64,000 nt of DNA. It comes from Methylobacterium sp. E-065 (GTDB lineage Bacteria; Pseudomonadota; Alphaproteobacteria; Rhizobiales; Beijerinckiaceae). Where the stretch lies: assembly GCF_022829605.1 (NCBI RefSeq), contig NZ_JAKSYD010000289.1, positions 117,112 through 181,111 on the forward strand, given 5' to 3'. How positions within the stretch are numbered: position 1 is the first letter of the stretch; each line of letters begins with the position of its first letter. The notes below the pieces were generated by a model that saw only the letters and a list, made by a program, of their open reading frames with translations, had not been told where the DNA came from and made no database searches. The translations under genes were made by a program, and so were the position numbers. Positions 44,735 to 52,241 of this stretch are shown piece by piece.

Positions 44735-45247
44735 TTGGCGTTCCTTTTGCAGGTGCCGTTACAGTGAACGACGGGCAAAAGACGCAATGGCTCACACGAT
44801 GCACGCGCGCAAAGGCGATCCACCACGTGCCTCTGCACGTCGGGGATCGCCTGATCAGGGCGAGGATCCCTCGGTATATCCGAGGAATACTGAGAGATTC
44901 TGCTCTCAGCGGAGCCGGCTCGCTTACGCTACTACCGGTACGAAGGACGCGATTATGCCCCTAAACTCCGAACCACACTCCCCTAGCCTGTCGAAGAGCC
45001 GATTATGACCTGAATGATCATAACTGAGCCTATCAACGGGTGCCGTGCAGGCACCAACTCGAGGCACTCCATATCGCTGGCGTGGCTGATCTGCACAGGA
45101 TAAAATCCAGTACTTCAAGGGAGGTCAATCAAATAATTTTTGATCTAATTGTCAGCATTTGTTTTAAAATTTGAGTCTAGCGCGGTGCTAGCGCAGCAGT
45201 CTACTCCCGTCAATTAATACAAAGACTTAGCCGTGCTCGCGCTCAGA
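44735..45247. other. Noncoding region packed with stem-loops
   Basis: 513 bp without a gene upstream of the polymerase operon. It includes at least six perfect stems: ACGTGC/GCACGT nested in GGCGATCC/GGATCGCC (44814-44849), CCTGATCAGG (44848-44857), CCTCGG/CCGAGG (44867-44883), CTGAGAG/CTCTCAG (44888-44907), GAGCCGGCTC (44910-44919), TTATGA/TCATAA (45003-45023) and GGTGCC/GGCACC (45039-45055). The right end (45120-45180) is AT-rich. It could be a replication origin, a structured RNA or a recombination site. Confidence 0.6.
44814..44919. repeat. Tandem array of stem-loops
   Basis: Five adjoining inverted repeats with perfect arms of 5-8 bp and loops of 0-6 bases, packed head to tail in 106 bp; one is nested inside an outer 8-bp stem. 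Such density is far above what neighbouring sequence shows. Located 80 bp upstream of the 94-residue gene. Confidence 0.65.
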
Positions 45248-45291
45248 TCATAATCCTTGTGTCGGCGGTTCAAATCCGTCCCTCGCTACCA
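45248..45291 (+). other. Attachment-site core: 3' half of a tRNA(CAU) gene
   Basis: From the anticodon loop to CCA the tRNA pattern is exact: T33, CAT anticodon (45249-45251), 3' anticodon stem TCCTT, variable GTGTC, T-stem GGCGG/CCGTC around TTCAAAT, acceptor CCTCGCT, A and CCA. The 5' half (expected acceptor AGCGAGG) is absent to the left. The integrase stop codon (45270-45272) lies inside this core. This is the typical footprint of tyrosine-integrase insertion into a tRNA gene. Confidence 0.75.
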
Positions 45292-46424
45292 TCTAACTCA
45301 TTGTTTTCGTTTGACGTACCCAACCCGCCCTCCGGCGGGTTTGACGTTTCTGGCGCCTTGGTTTGACGCCCGCTCGCGCTCCGACGCGCAAATTCTGCAT
45401 CCAGAGAAGCCACCAGCGCCCGCATCTTCGGCGCCAGATCGGCCCCCTTCGCGTAGTGACGCGCCATCTCGATCGTGCGCTGCCCCAGCGCATCAGCGAT
45501 CGCCCGCTCGTCGTGCCCGATCTCGCGCAGCACGACCGCCAGGGTGTGCCGGAGCCCGTAGAGCGTGAGCCCGGGCTGCACCTTCCCTGCCTTCTCCAGC
45601 TTCACCCGAATCGGCCGCCACGAGGCCCGAAACCCGCTGAGGGTCCACGGCCGTCCTTCCGAGTTTGCGCACAGCGTCGGTGCGGCGTGCTCGGGAGCGG
45701 CAGCAAGAACCATCGTGAGCGGTAGCGGCGCCGGCCAGAATACTGGCTCGCCCGTCTTGGCGCGACTCGTCGACAGCTCGCCGTCGCGAAAGGCCTCGCG
45801 CGGAAGGCCGAGCGCCTCCTTCGGCCCCAGACCGGTGAACATCATCAGCGCCACCGGCGTCAGAATGTGCGGCGGCGCAGCTGCGAGCACCGCCTCCCGC
45901 TCAGCGTCTGACCACGGCCGGTTCGCTTCGGGCTCGCCCTTCTTCTTACGGAGGTCCTTGATGCCTGTCGCCGTGTTGGCCGGCAGGTGGCCGCGCTCCG
46001 AGCCCCAGGCGAACAGTAGTGACAGCACCGCTTTCACGTAGTTGCCGAACCGCCGGCCCTTCCGCTCGGCCGCGCGGTCCCGGACCTTCACGACGAAGGG
46101 GCGGGTGAAGCGGGCGAGGTCGGTCCCGTCAATGTCCTTCAGGTAGTCGAGCACCTTCTGGTAATCGGACCGGGTCTGCGGCGCGAGATCCGTGAAGGCG
46201 GCGTGCGCCCGGTAAGCGACGATCAGGCTGCCGAGCGTGCCGACCTTCGGCGCCGCGGCCGCCTCGGCGCTCTTTCCGATCCGAGCCACCTCGGCGAAGA
46301 ACGCGGCCGAACCGAGCGGGGCGGTCTTCAGGTCGATCTTCTCGTTGGTCGCCCGGTGGTAGCACCGCATGGCGCCGTGCCGGTCCGCGAAGATCTTGAA
46401 CCCCTTCACCCGGATGCGCGTCAA
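45270..46424 (-). CDS. int: Tyrosine-recombinase-family phage integrase
   Basis: 384 residues from TTG 46424, which overlaps the stop of the upstream HTH gene (TTGA). An N-terminal core-binding domain spans ~75-170 (YRAHAAFTDLAPQTRSDYQK) and the catalytic domain follows. The box II GLRHTLAVVLRE and the nucleophile Tyr in MARHYAKGADL are present. Box I, normally TGLRxxE, reads TGLGPKEALGL, so the first catalytic Arg is replaced; a known alphaproteobacterial subgroup shares this. The gene ends in the tRNA core, as expected for the enzyme that integrated this prophage. Confidence 0.88.
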   Translation of the reverse strand: MTRIRVKGFKIFADRHGAMRCYHRATNEKIDLKTAPLGSAAFFAEVARIGKSAEAAAAPKVGTLGSLIVAYRAHAAFTDLAPQTRSDYQKVLDYLKDIDGTDLARFTRPFVVKVRDRAAERKGRRFGNYVKAVLSLLFAWGSERGHLPANTATGIKDLRKKKGEPEANRPWSDAEREAVLAAAPPHILTPVALMMFTGLGPKEALGLPREAFRDGELSTSRAKTGEPVFWPAPLPLTMVLAAAPEHAAPTLCANSEGRPWTLSGFRASWRPIRVKLEKAGKVQPGLTLYGLRHTLAVVLREIGHDERAIADALGQRTIEMARHYAKGADLAPKMRALVASLDAEFARRSASGRQTKAPETSNPPEGGLGTSNENNELDGSEGRI

Positions 46425-46693
46425 CCGAGCCTCGCCAGGATCTCGTCGTCGCTCTCCTGGGTCGTCTCGCGCTCCGGCAGCGCCTCGAAGAAGAGGTCGA
46501 CCTGGGCGCGATCCCACAGCACACGTGTCCCGACCGCCTTCGGACGCGGCATCAGGCGCTCGCGCACCATCTCGTCGAAGGTGGTCGTCGAGACTCCGAC
46601 GTACCGAGCGGCTTCGAGGCGCGAGAGACCCTTCGGAGCGAAAGCCAGTGCGGGGCGCTCGACCCGCTCTTCTGTGCGGACGCTACGCGGCAT
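46421..46693 (-). CDS. AlpA/excisionase-like HTH protein
   Basis: 90 residues. A MerR/AlpA-type helix-turn-helix (LSRLEAARYVGVSTTTFDEMV) and following RVLWDRAQVDLFFEALPE match excision or integration-control proteins encoded next to integrases. It overlaps int by four bases and the upstream gene by eleven, so it sits in the int operon and may steer excision or int expression. Confidence 0.78.
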   Translation of the reverse strand: MPRSVRTEERVERPALAFAPKGLSRLEAARYVGVSTTTFDEMVRERLMPRPKAVGTRVLWDRAQVDLFFEALPERETTQESDDEILARLG

Positions 46694-46976
46694 TGCCCCC
46701 TCCCCGTTCCTTCAGCCCGGCGCTGGCGGCCCACGCGAGGAAGGCCTGCCACATCTGCAGGTCGCTCTCCCAGCCGGCCTGCACGTTGTGCCAGCGGCCT
46801 TCTTCAACTCCGGCGATGTGCTCGCCGATCTCGCGGACGATCTGCGCTCGATCACGCTCGTCGACCTCGGGCCACTTCGCCTGAAGCCAGTCGCAGCAGA
46901 GGCCCGGCGCGTAGCTGTGGCGGCCGAGACAGTAGCGGACACCGGCCAGCATCATGAAGCTGTCGTCGCTCGTCAT
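46683..46976 (-). CDS. Hypothetical prophage protein
   Basis: 97 residues, start of the int operon. Two Cys residues occur (GVRYCLGRH, GLCCDWLQ) and the chain is Trp-rich near the end (WESDLQMWQAFLAWAAS). No family is recognised. It is divergent from the PilZ gene at 47088. Confidence 0.6.
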   Translation of the reverse strand: MTSDDSFMMLAGVRYCLGRHSYAPGLCCDWLQAKWPEVDERDRAQIVREIGEHIAGVEEGRWHNVQAGWESDLQMWQAFLAWAASAGLKERGGGNAA

Positions 46977-47087
46977 GCTGCCCCCGCGATGTCGAGCGCG
47001 TCGGCTGGGGCGATGACAGTTTTGAGCGGCAACCTAGATTTAATAGAGTCGCCTATATCCTGCCTATTGAATGTTCGGAGGCAGACA

Positions 47088-47339
47088 ATGGCTGAGGATT
47101 TTAGAAGCGAAGTCCGGAGGTCGGCTCTGAAAACAGGGCAAATTTCTTTCGGGGCCCCACAAGACAGCCTCGACTGTCTCGTTTGGGATCTAAGCAAATC
47201 CGGGGCAATGATTAAAGTTGATGGGCATTCAGCCCCGCCAGATACATTCCGTCTGGTTTCGGCAGGTCTTTCGCTAAACCAACATTGTGAGGTGATATGG
47301 CGAAGTGAGCGAAAAATCGGCGTCAAATTTGGCGATTGA
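47088..47339 (+). CDS. Single-domain PilZ protein (c-di-GMP receptor type)
   Basis: 83 residues from ATG 47088, with GGAGG upstream. The RxxxR motif is RSEVR near the N-terminus and DxSxxG is DLSKSG, so it should bind c-di-GMP. It ends in the usual GVKFGD. Small PilZ proteins are common in methylobacteria, but this one lies inside the prophage, between the int operon and another PilZ gene. GC content here is lower than in the phage operons, suggesting a moron-type insertion. Confidence 0.75.
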   Translation: MAEDFRSEVRRSALKTGQISFGAPQDSLDCLVWDLSKSGAMIKVDGHSAPPDTFRLVSAGLSLNQHCEVIWRSERKIGVKFGD

Positions 47340-47552
47340 TATTTACTCTGGAAGGCAGCGCGTGGACCGTTAGCGCCCTTTGTCAAATCGTGGGACGCGC
47401 ATGTAATTTCAAAGACTGGATTTTTCATACAATCATTGTCATCGCACTCAAAGTTGCAGATATTTAAATTTACGGGATGCGCAAAATAAAAGAAGTTTGA
47501 GTTCGTCGAAACACGCATAAAGTGCCGTGATACGGCTTCGAGCTCAAATTGC

Positions 47553-47801
47553 ATGCCAGCAGATCCTCTAAAGCCGCGCGTAGGCTTCAAGGTAGCTTCT
47601 GCTGTCTTCGGAGACCCGTTTCGCACCGTCGATTGCGTCGCCAAGCGCGAGGGCAACCAAGCTGCCTTCGTGGAGCTTTCAGACGCCAGCCGCCTCCCCG
47701 ACCAGTTTCTCCTGATCGCGATGTCGATCCAGCTGCGGCACCGCTGCGAGGTGGTCGAGAGAGGCGCAGATTTTGTGAGGGTGAAGTTCACCACAGAATG
47801 A
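47553..47801 (+). CDS. PilZ-like small protein, degenerate
   Basis: 82 residues. The general PilZ strand order is kept (PRVGFKVASAVFG ... CVAKREGNQAAFVELSDASRLP ... CEVVERGADFVRVKF), but the DxSxxG loop reads ELSDAS and the N-terminal RxxxR is incomplete. Ligand binding is therefore doubtful. It follows the first PilZ gene by 210 bp on the same strand. The two may be a diverged pair. Confidence 0.65.
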   Translation: MPADPLKPRVGFKVASAVFGDPFRTVDCVAKREGNQAAFVELSDASRLPDQFLLIAMSIQLRHRCEVVERGADFVRVKFTTE

Positions 47802-47804
47802 CGC

Positions 47805-48026
47805 TCATCCATGGCTCGCCTCCGGCAGCTTGCGCAGACCACGGAACGGCCGGACGACCCGGCTGCCGTCCTCTCGCTCGATCAAGACGTTGTGCGGGGC
47901 GCGGCGGAGGCCCCAGGCGGAACCATCCAGCTTGCCGATCGGCGCGGCCAGCCCAGCACCGGTCTTGCCCCAGCGGATCAGGATGCGGACGGGCGCGCCC
48001 TTCTCGAGGTACGTGCGGCCGATCAT
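47805..48026 (-). CDS. Hypothetical prophage protein
   Basis: 73 residues from ATG 48026. The core is beta-rich (ILIRWGKTGAGLAAPIGKLDG, NVLIEREDGSRVV), like a small SH3-type fold. The start overlaps the stop of 48023-48310 (ATGA), so it is the last gene of the leftward early operon. No family is recognised. Confidence 0.55.
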   Translation of the reverse strand: MIGRTYLEKGAPVRILIRWGKTGAGLAAPIGKLDGSAWGLRRAPHNVLIEREDGSRVVRPFRGLRKLPEASHG

Positions 48027-48310
48027 GGGCGGGGCTCCGACTGAGCAGCATCCTCCACCGGCGGGTTGCCGACGGACAGCGAGACGGGCGGGTGCGCGAT
48101 GCCGAGTACACCGAGGTAGATCGGGGCGCCGGCGGCGATGAGCGCGATCTCCTCCGGCGTCGGCAGCCAAGCCGAGATCATCCGATTCACGCCCGGGCTG
48201 TGCAGCTCGTCGCGGATCGGCAGGCCGCCGCAGATGCCGTCCTTCGCCGGGTCCCAGTCGGCCGGCGCTCCGAGGTTGCGGGTCGCGCCCGCCACGCGTC
48301 CGATATGCAT
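48023..48310 (-). CDS. Hypothetical prophage protein
   Basis: 95 residues with a hydrophobic C-terminal third (EEIALIAAGAPIYLGVLGIAHPPVSL) that could be a single membrane helix. Tight packing with both neighbours supports it as a real gene. Function unknown. Confidence 0.6.
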   Translation of the reverse strand: MHIGRVAGATRNLGAPADWDPAKDGICGGLPIRDELHSPGVNRMISAWLPTPEEIALIAAGAPIYLGVLGIAHPPVSLSVGNPPVEDAAQSEPRP

Positions 48311-48312
48311 GG

Positions 48313-48606
48313 TCAGGCGCTCCCCTTCGTGCCGCCCCAGTATTCCGTCGGCATCTCCAGCCGCCGGTCGATCGCGCGCTTCAGCATCCGGGCGGCGTGC
48401 TCGTCGCCGTAGTTCGCCCGCCAGAGGTCCACCGCGGTGACGACCATCACGTGCGCGGCAATGTCGGCCTGCATCCCCTCGTCGAAGGGCTTCTCCAGCA
48501 GGTCCATGATCCCGCGGGCGAGCTCGGTGACGTGCCGGCCCGAGACGTTCGCCATGCCGTCGGGCGGGACGTGGCCGGCGGCTGCGCGGCGCTTCTGCTC
48601 ACCCAT
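48313..48606 (-). CDS. Hypothetical prophage protein
   Basis: 97 residues, helical (GIMDLLEKPFDEGMQADIAAHVMVVTAVDLWRANYG), overlapping the HNH gene by eight bases. No recognised domain. Confidence 0.6.
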   Translation of the reverse strand: MGEQKRRAAAGHVPPDGMANVSGRHVTELARGIMDLLEKPFDEGMQADIAAHVMVVTAVDLWRANYGDEHAARMLKRAIDRRLEMPTEYWGGTKGSA

Positions 48607-48961
48607 GGGACGCCTCCGTTGCGAAGAAGTCGGGCTGCCCGATGCGCAGCTTTCGGGTGATGCTGGCGTTCACCGCGCGGTGGGGCCGGTCCCAGGCGTT
48701 ATGGCAGCGCTGACAGAGCGCCCGCAGGTTCGCCGGGTCGTTGTGACCGGGATCCTGGTCCATGTGCGCGATCGTCAGCACGACCTTCGACCGCGTCTCC
48801 GGATGCGGCTCCCCGTTGACCGCGCGGCAGGCCGGGAACTGCGGTGTGCCCTCGCAGCGGTCGCCGGCCCGGTCCAAGATCGACGCGCGTAGGGCGAGCC
48901 ATTCTGGTGAACGGATCGACCCACCCGGGTAACGCTTCATGCGGGCGGCTGAGATCGGCAT
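48599..48961 (-). CDS. HNH endonuclease-like protein
   Basis: 120 residues from ATG 48961. The C-terminal half contains LTIAHMDQDPGHNDPANLRALCQRCHNAWD: the H-N-H triad (His of IAHMD, Asn of DPANL, His of CHNA), with a zinc-type CxxC in LCQRC and a further Cys pair in the middle. HNH enzymes of this size nick or cut phage DNA, often linked with packaging or recombination. It lies in the early operon rather than near a terminase. Confidence 0.75.
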   Translation of the reverse strand: MPISAARMKRYPGGSIRSPEWLALRASILDRAGDRCEGTPQFPACRAVNGEPHPETRSKVVLTIAHMDQDPGHNDPANLRALCQRCHNAWDRPHRAVNASITRKLRIGQPDFFATEASHG

Positions 48962-48971
48962 GTCGCTACTT

Positions 48972-49178
48972 TCAGCTCGCCAGCGTCTGGCGGAGATCGC
49001 CACACAGCCGGCAGTTCAGGGTGATGTCCGTTCGGGTGATCGTGATCGCGCCGGCGCACTGGTGCGCTCCGACCTTCCGTTTGCAGTGCGAGCGGATGAC
49101 CACGTCCCGGATGCTCCGGTAGATCTCGGCCTCGGAGCGCGGGGCCGGTTCCGGCATGTGGCAGGCGTTCGGTTTCAT
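48972..49178 (-). CDS. Small Cys-rich prophage protein
   Basis: 68 residues. Cys residues occur as HMPEP preceded by NAC, RSHCKRKVGAHQC and NCRLCGD, compatible with a small zinc finger. It precedes the HNH gene by ten bases. Function unknown. Confidence 0.5.
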   Translation of the reverse strand: MKPNACHMPEPAPRSEAEIYRSIRDVVIRSHCKRKVGAHQCAGAITITRTDITLNCRLCGDLRQTLAS

Positions 49179-49261
49179 GGGACGAGATCCGCGGCTTCGG
49201 TGGCGGTGCGCGTAGCCCAGCGCGCTGCTACGCTCGCGCGCTGCGATCGAGAGGACCGGGC

Positions 49262-50068
49262 GTGTTCAAGAACTTTGTGCGCGATGGCGAGTTGCGGCGC
49301 TGGGCGCCGTGGGCCGGCGCGGTCGCGTTGATGCTGTTGGCTATCGTGCTTGAGACCAGCATGGAAAGTGTCTGCTGGGATGAGGAAGCCGCTAAAGCCG
49401 CAAAAATCAATGAGTCTGCTGGCTGTTTCGAGTTCTGGTTTAATCGATACCAGGCGTTCATCGGTGCGATTGTGGCGCTTGGTGCTGCTGCTATTGCCGT
49501 AATACCTGCGCGTGGCCAGCTTCGCCAGATGTATAGGCAGACTGCAGTGTCTGCTCGCCAGCCCATGGTCGATCTCGCTAAAGATCTCGAACAAGAGATT
49601 ATTTTTCTCGATAATTTTAATGATGTCCGGTATCAAACGCGAAGACTTTTGGAATTTTATGATGATAGAGACTTGCAGGATATATATCCAGTTTTTGGTG
49701 AGCAAATGCGGGAATCGAGAAATTTCATTGATGCCGAATTGCGTTCCTTGCGTAATATAAAGGCGCGGCATCCGTTCGGTTCTGGTGCATTCGATGCCCG
49801 CGCCACTTTTTTTGACGCTTCCATAGAACTCGAAGGAGCCCTGAACGATTTCGATGCGGCGTTCCGCACAGATGTAGGGGCAATAGACGTTGAAGACGGG
49901 GAATACGAACTGAGTCCAATCGAAATTAGGTCGGCCCGTTTGAGGATTGGAGCCGCGAGGATTAATTGGATCGCCGCCATGGACGAACTCAGACAACAGT
50001 TGAGCGAGGAGCTCGAATCCGCGTGGTCGCGTATTCGCATACTGGAGGCCCGAGCGCTCAACGCCTAA
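49262..50068 (+). CDS. Hypothetical membrane protein (prophage cargo)
   Basis: 268 residues from GTG 49262. Two N-terminal helices (GAVALMLLAIVLETS and YQAFIGAIVALGAAAIAVI) enclose a loop with two Cys residues, followed by a ~170-residue cytosolic helical domain. It is transcribed against the surrounding leftward operon, and its central part is less GC-rich, so it looks like an independent cargo gene. Membrane-plus-coiled-coil proteins in such spots can act in superinfection exclusion, but no such motif is seen. Confidence 0.65.
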   Translation: MFKNFVRDGELRRWAPWAGAVALMLLAIVLETSMESVCWDEEAAKAAKINESAGCFEFWFNRYQAFIGAIVALGAAAIAVIPARGQLRQMYRQTAVSARQPMVDLAKDLEQEIIFLDNFNDVRYQTRRLLEFYDDRDLQDIYPVFGEQMRESRNFIDAELRSLRNIKARHPFGSGAFDARATFFDASIELEGALNDFDAAFRTDVGAIDVEDGEYELSPIEIRSARLRIGAARINWIAAMDELRQQLSEELESAWSRIRILEARALNA

Positions 50069-50100
50069 CAGGTCAAGACCCTCAAATACGAGAAGCGCGT

Positions 50101-50760
50101 TCATGCCGCCCTCCCGAACAGATCAGGCTGCCGGGCCGCCGCGTCGATCATCGGCAGCGTGACCGCGAAACGGGTGGCGCTCGTCCCGTCGATGCTGTCC
50201 GCGGCCGCGGCGTGCGCCATGCGGATGCGGCGCACCGTGTTCACCCGCGCCACGTGGTAGTGGCAGCCGCGCTCGCGGCAGAACGCGCCCCAGTCGGCCA
50301 TGCGGGCGAGCTTCCACTCGGTTGAGCCGCCCAGGAAGATGCCGACGTTCGGGCCCACCAGCGGCGCGAGGTCGGCGTGCTCCATGCCGTCCTGCACGGC
50401 GATTAGAACGAGCGGCGCGACCGATAGGCACCGGTTGAGGTAGCGGGTGGAGAGTTCGAGCGAGCGCAGGCCACCCGCCACCATGTCCGGCAGCACCAGC
50501 CATTCCGGCGGCCGGCTCAGCCCTGACAGCCAGATCAGGAAGCGCTCGAACGCCTCCTCGTCGAACTCCTGCCCGGTCTGAAAATCGCTCCATGCGCCGT
50601 TGTCGGCAACGATGCGGAAACGGATCCGCTCGCCCGTCGCCGGGCAGGTCCACTCTTCCACGCGCCAGACGCCAGCGCGCGAGATGAGCAGGCCCCAGCC
50701 ATGACGGCCTAGGGCGTCGAGGTTCCGGCGCGTGCCGGTTCGTGAAGCCCAGCACATCAT
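50101..50760 (-). CDS. TGT/DpdA-like TIM-barrel protein (tentative)
   Basis: 219 residues. A string of motifs at beta-strand ends is visible: VADNGAWSDF, LVLPDMVAGG, IAVQDGM, GIFLGGSTEWKL, HVARVNTVRRI and ADSIDGTSATRF. The D-N-G-A-W motif and the spacing recall tRNA-guanine transglycosylases and the phage DpdA enzymes that insert 7-deazaguanine into DNA. It is shorter than either (~350-400), and no 7-deazaguanine synthesis genes are in the window. An adjoining SLOG-type gene and the early location fit phage nucleotide metabolism. Confidence 0.5.
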   Translation of the reverse strand: MMCWASRTGTRRNLDALGRHGWGLLISRAGVWRVEEWTCPATGERIRFRIVADNGAWSDFQTGQEFDEEAFERFLIWLSGLSRPPEWLVLPDMVAGGLRSLELSTRYLNRCLSVAPLVLIAVQDGMEHADLAPLVGPNVGIFLGGSTEWKLARMADWGAFCRERGCHYHVARVNTVRRIRMAHAAAADSIDGTSATRFAVTLPMIDAAARQPDLFGRAA

Positions 50761-50894
50761 GCCGCCGCTCCTGGCACATAGCCTGCGTAGTTAAGCTTCA
50801 GCAGGTGGTTCGCAGCGGACCACTCCGGACTTCGAGGATGCCGTCGGGCATCCGCATTGGGCGACGGGCGGCCCGCGCCAAATCGGAGAGCACT

Positions 50895-51155
50895 ATGAAT
50901 ACAGCAGACTATGCGGACGCGTTCTCTGTTGCCGCCTTCTTTGGGCTGATCGGCTACGGCATTCTCATCGCCGACGCTAAGCATGCTGCAGAGATCGAAC
51001 AGGGCCTCTGGATTCTGCTGTGCGCTTGCACAGCGATGGTGACCGTCGTCGGCACCGCCCTGATGTTGGATCAGGCTGCGCAGAACGGCGGCTATGCTGC
51101 CCAGAGCATCCAAGCCAATAGTCGAGGAATCGCGACGTGGGGCAGTTCTGATTAG
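50895..51155 (+). CDS. Small two-helix membrane protein
   Basis: 86 residues from ATG 50895, with GGAGAG upstream. Two hydrophobic helices (FSVAAFFGLIGYGILIA and LWILLCACTAMVTVVGTALML) are separated by a short charged loop. It sits opposite to the early operon, with a second such gene following. Function unknown. Confidence 0.6.
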   Translation: MNTADYADAFSVAAFFGLIGYGILIADAKHAAEIEQGLWILLCACTAMVTVVGTALMLDQAAQNGGYAAQSIQANSRGIATWGSSD

Positions 51156-51247
51156 GCACCTCATTGCCTGGCTGCCTCGCCGCTCGTCGGGGTAAGCGAG
51201 GTGCGAAGCGTCTGAACCCGGCCGGCGCGCTGGCCGTTAACCGAGCG

Positions 51248-51517
51248 ATGTCCGACCCGACGATCCCGCTGATCTGCGCCGCCGCGTTTGTTGGCGTGGG
51301 CTGGCTGATCGTCCACGCCAGTCCGCAGTACGACGATGCTATCCGGCACACGCTGACCGTCTTCGCACTCGTGGCCGGGTTGCTGGTGATGATCGGCGTG
51401 ACCGCGAAGCTGCGCTCCATGATGGGCGTCGGCCGGATGTCGCATCGGATCGAAGCTCGATCGCAGGGCGATCCACCGAAGCGGTCCCGTAACTTCGATG
51501 TGTGGCCGGGTCGGTAG
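51248..51517 (+). CDS. Small two-helix membrane protein
   Basis: 89 residues from ATG 51248. Helices are PLICAAAFVGVGWLIV and LTVFALVAGLLVMIGVT, followed by a basic cytosolic tail. Similar in layout to its neighbour at 50895; together they look like rightward cargo genes. Function unknown. Confidence 0.55.
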   Translation: MSDPTIPLICAAAFVGVGWLIVHASPQYDDAIRHTLTVFALVAGLLVMIGVTAKLRSMMGVGRMSHRIEARSQGDPPKRSRNFDVWPGR

Positions 51518-51528
51518 AGCGATCTGCC

Positions 51529-51864
51529 TCATACCCCCTCCCCCGCGCTCACCCGCTCCCCGAACGCCCGCCCGATCGCCGGATCGGGATCCCGCGCTCG
51601 AAGCCGGACGCACAGGCTCCAGCCGCGACGCAGCGGGACGAGCTCGCCCCGGCACAGGAGCGCCTCGACGGTCCGGATCGGCAGGCGGCGGCCAGCGCAC
51701 TCGGCGCGGTAGGCTGTGGGCTCGTCGCTGAGCTGCGGCCGCACCATCCGGCAGCGGCCATGCGAGCCGGGCTGGCGCCGCGTTTTGCGCACGGCGATCC
51801 GACACATGCCGGCCTCGCGGATCGTGGCCAGCACCTCGGCCTGGCGTGCGGTGAGCGGCTTCAT
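51529..51864 (-). CDS. Hypothetical prophage protein, HTH-like N-terminus
   Basis: 111 residues from ATG 51864. MKPLTARQAEVLATIREAG resembles the start of a winged helix, and the centre is Arg/Cys-rich (MCRIAVRKTRRQPG). The start overlaps the SLOG gene stop (ATGA). No clear family. Confidence 0.5.
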   Translation of the reverse strand: MKPLTARQAEVLATIREAGMCRIAVRKTRRQPGSHGRCRMVRPQLSDEPTAYRAECAGRRLPIRTVEALLCRGELVPLRRGWSLCVRLRARDPDPAIGRAFGERVSAGEGV

Positions 51865-52241
51865 AGCCTTGCCTCCACCACCGGCAGCCCGGCGGCGCGC
51901 GCCTTGCGCACCATGTCTGCGGTGCCGGCTCCGCCCGGGAACGCGATCACCGCGTCGGGCTGGCCCTCGGCCAGCATCTGCGCATTCCGGAGCGGGCCCG
52001 CCTGCCGGCCGTAGCGCTCCCAGTCGGGCGCGAAGGTATGCATCGGGATGTTGCTCGCCCGCGCCCAGCAGCGAGCAGCCTCGTCGGCTCCTCGCGCGCC
52101 GCCCTCGATGACGTGGGTGATCCGAGCGTTCGCGTCCCGGCCGAGAGCCTCGGCGCAGAGGTCCCGCGCGTGGTCCTCCAACCAGTTCCACGCGAGGTCG
52201 AGGTTCTCGAGGTTGCGGCTTCCGCAGACGAGGATCCTCAT
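51861..52241 (-). CDS. DUF2493/SLOG-family protein
   Basis: 126 residues from ATG 52241. MRILVCGSRN at the start, VIEGGARGADEAARCWA in the middle and VIAFPGGAGTADMVRKA near the end are the nucleotide-binding loops of the SLOG/YspA fold. Proteins of this group bind or sense nucleotide derivatives and are common in phage early operons. Overlaps both neighbours by four bases. Confidence 0.83.
   Translation of the reverse strand: MRILVCGSRNLENLDLAWNWLEDHARDLCAEALGRDANARITHVIEGGARGADEAARCWARASNIPMHTFAPDWERYGRQAGPLRNAQMLAEGQPDAVIAFPGGAGTADMVRKARAAGLPVVEARL

Noticed and set aside
45179..45247. Possible tRNA 5' half (AGCGCGG) left of the attachment core
   Set aside because: It pairs 6/7 with the acceptor but the distance (113 nt in total) and missing D and anticodon arms rule out a tRNA.
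46973..47842. 289-residue minus-strand frame over the PilZ genes
   Set aside because: The PilZ frames carry DxSxxG and ribosome sites; this one has neither.
49175..50104. 309-residue antisense frame
   Set aside because: Opposes the two-helix membrane protein at 49262, which has clear hydrophobic helices and a start.
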